NCBI GenBank assembly: GCA_905181705.1
Contig: CAJIYP010000003.1
Coordinates: 434,001 to 498,000 of the forward strand
Direction: 5' to 3'
DNA length: 64,000 nucleotides
Origin: Cryomorphaceae bacterium BACL29 MAG-121220-bin8
Lineage (GTDB): Bacteria > Bacteroidota > Bacteroidia > Flavobacteriales > Flavobacteriaceae
Positions 61,933-64,000 of this stretch are shown piece after piece. Position 1 is the stretch's first letter, and every line of letters starts with the position of its first letter. A program made the translations under genes and the position numbers. The notes beneath the pieces were generated by a model, which saw only the letters and a program-made list of their open reading frames with translations, did no database searches and had not been told where the DNA came from.

Positions 61933-63396
61933 ATGGAAGAAATACATAAACACTTTCTAAACAACAACAGACGAAACTTTTTAAAAAAAGCTGGTTTAGG
62001 TATTGGTGGTTTAGCACTAGGCTCTATGCTAAATCCATTTGGAACAGGCAATGATACTGATCCTTTTTCATCATTAAAAAATGATTTAAACCTTCCTCAT
62101 TTTGCCCCAAAAGCAAAAAGAATTATTTATTTATTTCAAAGTGGAGGGCCATCGCAGTTAGACCTATTTGACTATAAACCAAAATTAAATCAATTTAGGG
62201 GAAGTGATTTACCAAAATCTGTCAGAGATGGTCAAAGATTAACAGGAATGACCTCAGGTCAAAATAATTTTCCATTGGTTGGAAGTAATTATAATTTTAA
62301 AAAATACGGAGAATCTAGAGCGTGGGTTAGTGAATTAATGCCCTACGTTGGTAAAATTGCTGATGAGTTATGTTTTGTGAAATCTATGCATACAGAAGCA
62401 ATAAATCATGATCCTGCGATAACTTTTTTTCAGACTGGATCACAACAACCAGGTAGACCTAGTATGGGTTCGTGGATGAGCTATGGTTTAGGTAGTCTAA
62501 ATAATAATATGCCATCATTTGTGGTTCTTCTTTCTAATGGTACAGGAAGACCTAAAGGTCAGCCTCTTTATTCTAGACTTTGGGGAAACGGGTTCCTAAG
62601 TTCTCTACACCAAGGGGTTCAATTTAGGGCAGCTAAAGATCCTGTTTTATATTTAAAAAATCCAGATGGTGTGACTGCTCAAGAAAGAAGAAAAATGCTA
62701 GATTATTTAGCAGAACTAAATCACCAACAGGAAGCTTCATTTGGGGATCCAGAAATTAGTAGTAGAATAGCTCAATATGAAATGGCTTATAGAATGCAGA
62801 CTTCTGTCCCTGAAACAATGGATATTTCTGATGAGCCTGACCATATTCTTCAAATGTATGGGCCTAATGCTCAGAAGCCAGGAACCTATGCTGCGAATTG
62901 TATTCAGGCTAGAAGATTAATTGAGAAAGATGTGAGATTTGTTCAGCTTTATCATATGGGATGGGATCAACATGAAAACCTACCTAACCAAATCAAGGGA
63001 CAATCAAGTGATGTTGATCAACCGACAGCTGCACTTATTATGGATCTAAAACAGAGAGGATTACTTGAAGATACACTCGTAGTATGGGGAGGAGAGTTTG
63101 GTAGAACTAACTATTGCCAGGGTACTTTATCAGACACTAATTATGGTAGAGACCACCACCCAAGATCATTTACAATTTTTATGGCAGGAGCAGGTATTAA
63201 GCCAGGATTTAGCTATGGAGAGACTGATGATTTAGGATATAATATAGTTAAAAATCCTGTTCATGTTCATGATTTACAAGCAACAATATTAAATCAATTT
63301 GGAGTTGATCATACAAGAATGGTATACAAACATCAAGGAAGAAGATTCAGATTAACTGATGTTTCAGGAAATGTAATTAAAGACTTACTTGCCTAA
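61933..63396 (+). CDS. DUF1501 protein with Tat signal
   Basis: 487 residues. The N-terminus NRRNFLKKAGLGIGGLALGS is a twin-arginine signal, so the protein is exported folded. The DUF1501 body has FQSGGPSQLDLFDYKPKL, DELCFVKSMHTEAINHDPA and VVWGGEFGRTNY, with the metal-binding pattern of the alkaline-phosphatase fold. DUF1501 genes nearly always follow a DUF1549/DUF1553 gene, as here (2 bases), and act as a pair. Its biochemical activity is not established. It ends the operon. Confidence 0.92.
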   Translation: MEEIHKHFLNNNRRNFLKKAGLGIGGLALGSMLNPFGTGNDTDPFSSLKNDLNLPHFAPKAKRIIYLFQSGGPSQLDLFDYKPKLNQFRGSDLPKSVRDGQRLTGMTSGQNNFPLVGSNYNFKKYGESRAWVSELMPYVGKIADELCFVKSMHTEAINHDPAITFFQTGSQQPGRPSMGSWMSYGLGSLNNNMPSFVVLLSNGTGRPKGQPLYSRLWGNGFLSSLHQGVQFRAAKDPVLYLKNPDGVTAQERRKMLDYLAELNHQQEASFGDPEISSRIAQYEMAYRMQTSVPETMDISDEPDHILQMYGPNAQKPGTYAANCIQARRLIEKDVRFVQLYHMGWDQHENLPNQIKGQSSDVDQPTAALIMDLKQRGLLEDTLVVWGGEFGRTNYCQGTLSDTNYGRDHHPRSFTIFMAGAGIKPGFSYGETDDLGYNIVKNPVHVHDLQATILNQFGVDHTRMVYKHQGRRFRLTDVSGNVIKDLLA

Positions 63397-64000
63397 TTAT
63401 TTTAAATGTTGTTTGAAAAATTTCCAGATTTCACTACTGGCACTTATATCTTTATTTCCCCATGAACCAGGCCAATCGTGACCTCCACCCGTAACAGTGT
63501 AAAGCCAAACTTCATTATTATTAAGACCTTCTTTTCTTTTAGTTAGAGAAACTGTTGATTTATCAGAAGAATCAATATCTGGAAAATCTATTTTTTCAGT
63601 TTTTGTAGTAGAATTTAATTCTGCCCAAAAATCCATGACTTTTAAAATATGTGGAGCCCCTCCCCACCCATATGCAGTTGACATGGTTCCATCCCATGGA
63701 ACTGTTGTGTCATTAGTTCCAGAAATCTGTAAAGCAGGTATTTTAAAAGCTGGGGCACAATTTTCCCAATCCTTTCGACTCATTGTTCCAGTAATTGATG
63801 CAATAGCTTTGAATACATCTGACTTTTCACAGCCTAATGTGTAGCTCATAAAACCTCCATTTGACATACCACTAGTAAAGGTATTCTCTAGATTAATTTT
63901 ATAATTAAATTGTATTTTCTTTGCTAATTGTGTTAAAAAATCAATATCATTTATTGAACTCATTTCTAAATTAGCATTCCAATGAGTTTGACCGGTGGCT
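63397..64000 (-). CDS. PHB-depolymerase-like secreted esterase (5' partial)
   Basis: The frame is open to the right edge, so the start and signal peptide are beyond the window; about 200 residues are visible. It has the PHB depolymerase/LpqC pattern: SGMSNGGFMSY with the catalytic Ser, a GTNDTTVPWDG acid region, and GGGHDWPGS with His. The Met 13 codons inside the visible frame is probably not the true start. Family members cut polyesters or feruloyl/acetyl esters. It converges with the DUF1501 gene with no gap. Confidence 0.8.
   Translation of the reverse strand, partial: ATGQTHWNANLEMSSINDIDFLTQLAKKIQFNYKINLENTFTSGMSNGGFMSYTLGCEKSDVFKAIASITGTMSRKDWENCAPAFKIPALQISGTNDTTVPWDGTMSTAYGWGGAPHILKVMDFWAELNSTTKTEKIDFPDIDSSDKSTVSLTKRKEGLNNNEVWLYTVTGGGHDWPGSWGNKDISASSEIWKFFKQHLK

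Noticed and set aside
1-64000. CRISPR array, prophage, insertion sequence or integron.
   Set aside because: No spaced repeats, transposase or integrase, or att-like direct repeats beside the two tRNAs were seen; the tRNA flanks are ordinary genes with terminators.

Overview
The window is a dense, AT-rich stretch (about 60 protein genes, two tRNAs, no gap over 300 bases without a gene) that looks like the chromosome of a marine member of the Bacteroidota, most likely Flavobacteriaceae. The evidence is a type IX secretion (T9SS) C-terminal sorting domain, many short-signal lipoproteins, TAnnTTTG-type promoters instead of TATAAT, a mevalonate pathway instead of DXP, a NagB/PIG-L fusion, and family sets such as DUF4271, DUF4296 and a GYDIA-type GHMP kinase that are typical of flavobacteria. 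No phage, IS element, integrase or CRISPR array was seen; the layout is ordinary core genome interleaved with carbohydrate-related accessory clusters.

Layout. 1-3509: the end of a T9SS-exported surface protein and a coupled lipoprotein. 3514-9574: class V aminotransferase, a membrane-anchored dihydrofolate reductase fusion, fabD, a DegT sugar aminotransferase, a frameshifted Kdo transferase (waaA) and a secreted two-repeat protein. 9597-13915: terminator, tRNA-Leu, M20 peptidase, hemW, ruvC and small genes. 13912-21537: a minus-strand envelope-biogenesis run (coaX, outer-membrane protein, TPR protein, lptC, a 60-residue membrane protein, CNNM/CBS protein, ppiD). 21586-21750: tRNA-Phe with a clear promoter and terminator. 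21755-27349: GMC oxidoreductase plus small subunit, DUF1080 lipoprotein, Tat-type Gfo/Idh/MocA oxidoreductase and ThuA protein, together a likely oxidative (3-keto) glycoside-cleavage locus. 27346-36225: a degenerate pseudouridine synthase, a UbiA prenyltransferase, mevalonate kinase, mevalonate diphosphate decarboxylase, then a Fe-S/redox set (FNR, Nfu, Mrp), an alkyltransferase-like protein, trmB and a two-component system. 36345-43615: LuxE-like protein, tyrS, epimerase, pyrC, glycosyltransferase, hemD. 43618-52514: a seven-gene minus-strand run for amino-sugar and sulfated-sugar use (sulfatase, nucleotidyltransferase, Na+ symporter, NagB/PIG-L, CutC, peptide transporter, thioredoxin). 52617-54834: HMG-CoA reductase and GYDIA kinase. 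54938-56041: formylglycine-generating enzyme, the likely activator of the sulfatase. 56197-63396: a six-gene plus-strand operon (two-part carboxylate symporter, two secreted esterases, a c-type cytochrome/DUF1549/DUF1553 protein and a Tat-exported DUF1501 protein), followed by a partial PHB-depolymerase-like esterase.

The most interesting points are the operon at 56197-63396 (a possible ester-harvesting and oxidation system), the oxidative glycosidase locus, the pseudouridine synthase that has lost its catalytic motifs, the 2TM-DHFR fusion, the split mevalonate pathway with an unassigned GHMP kinase beside HMG-CoA reductase, the waaA frameshift, and a sigma-54-like promoter that points at a terminator with no gene in between. 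All functional calls are read from sequence and family knowledge; no searches were run.
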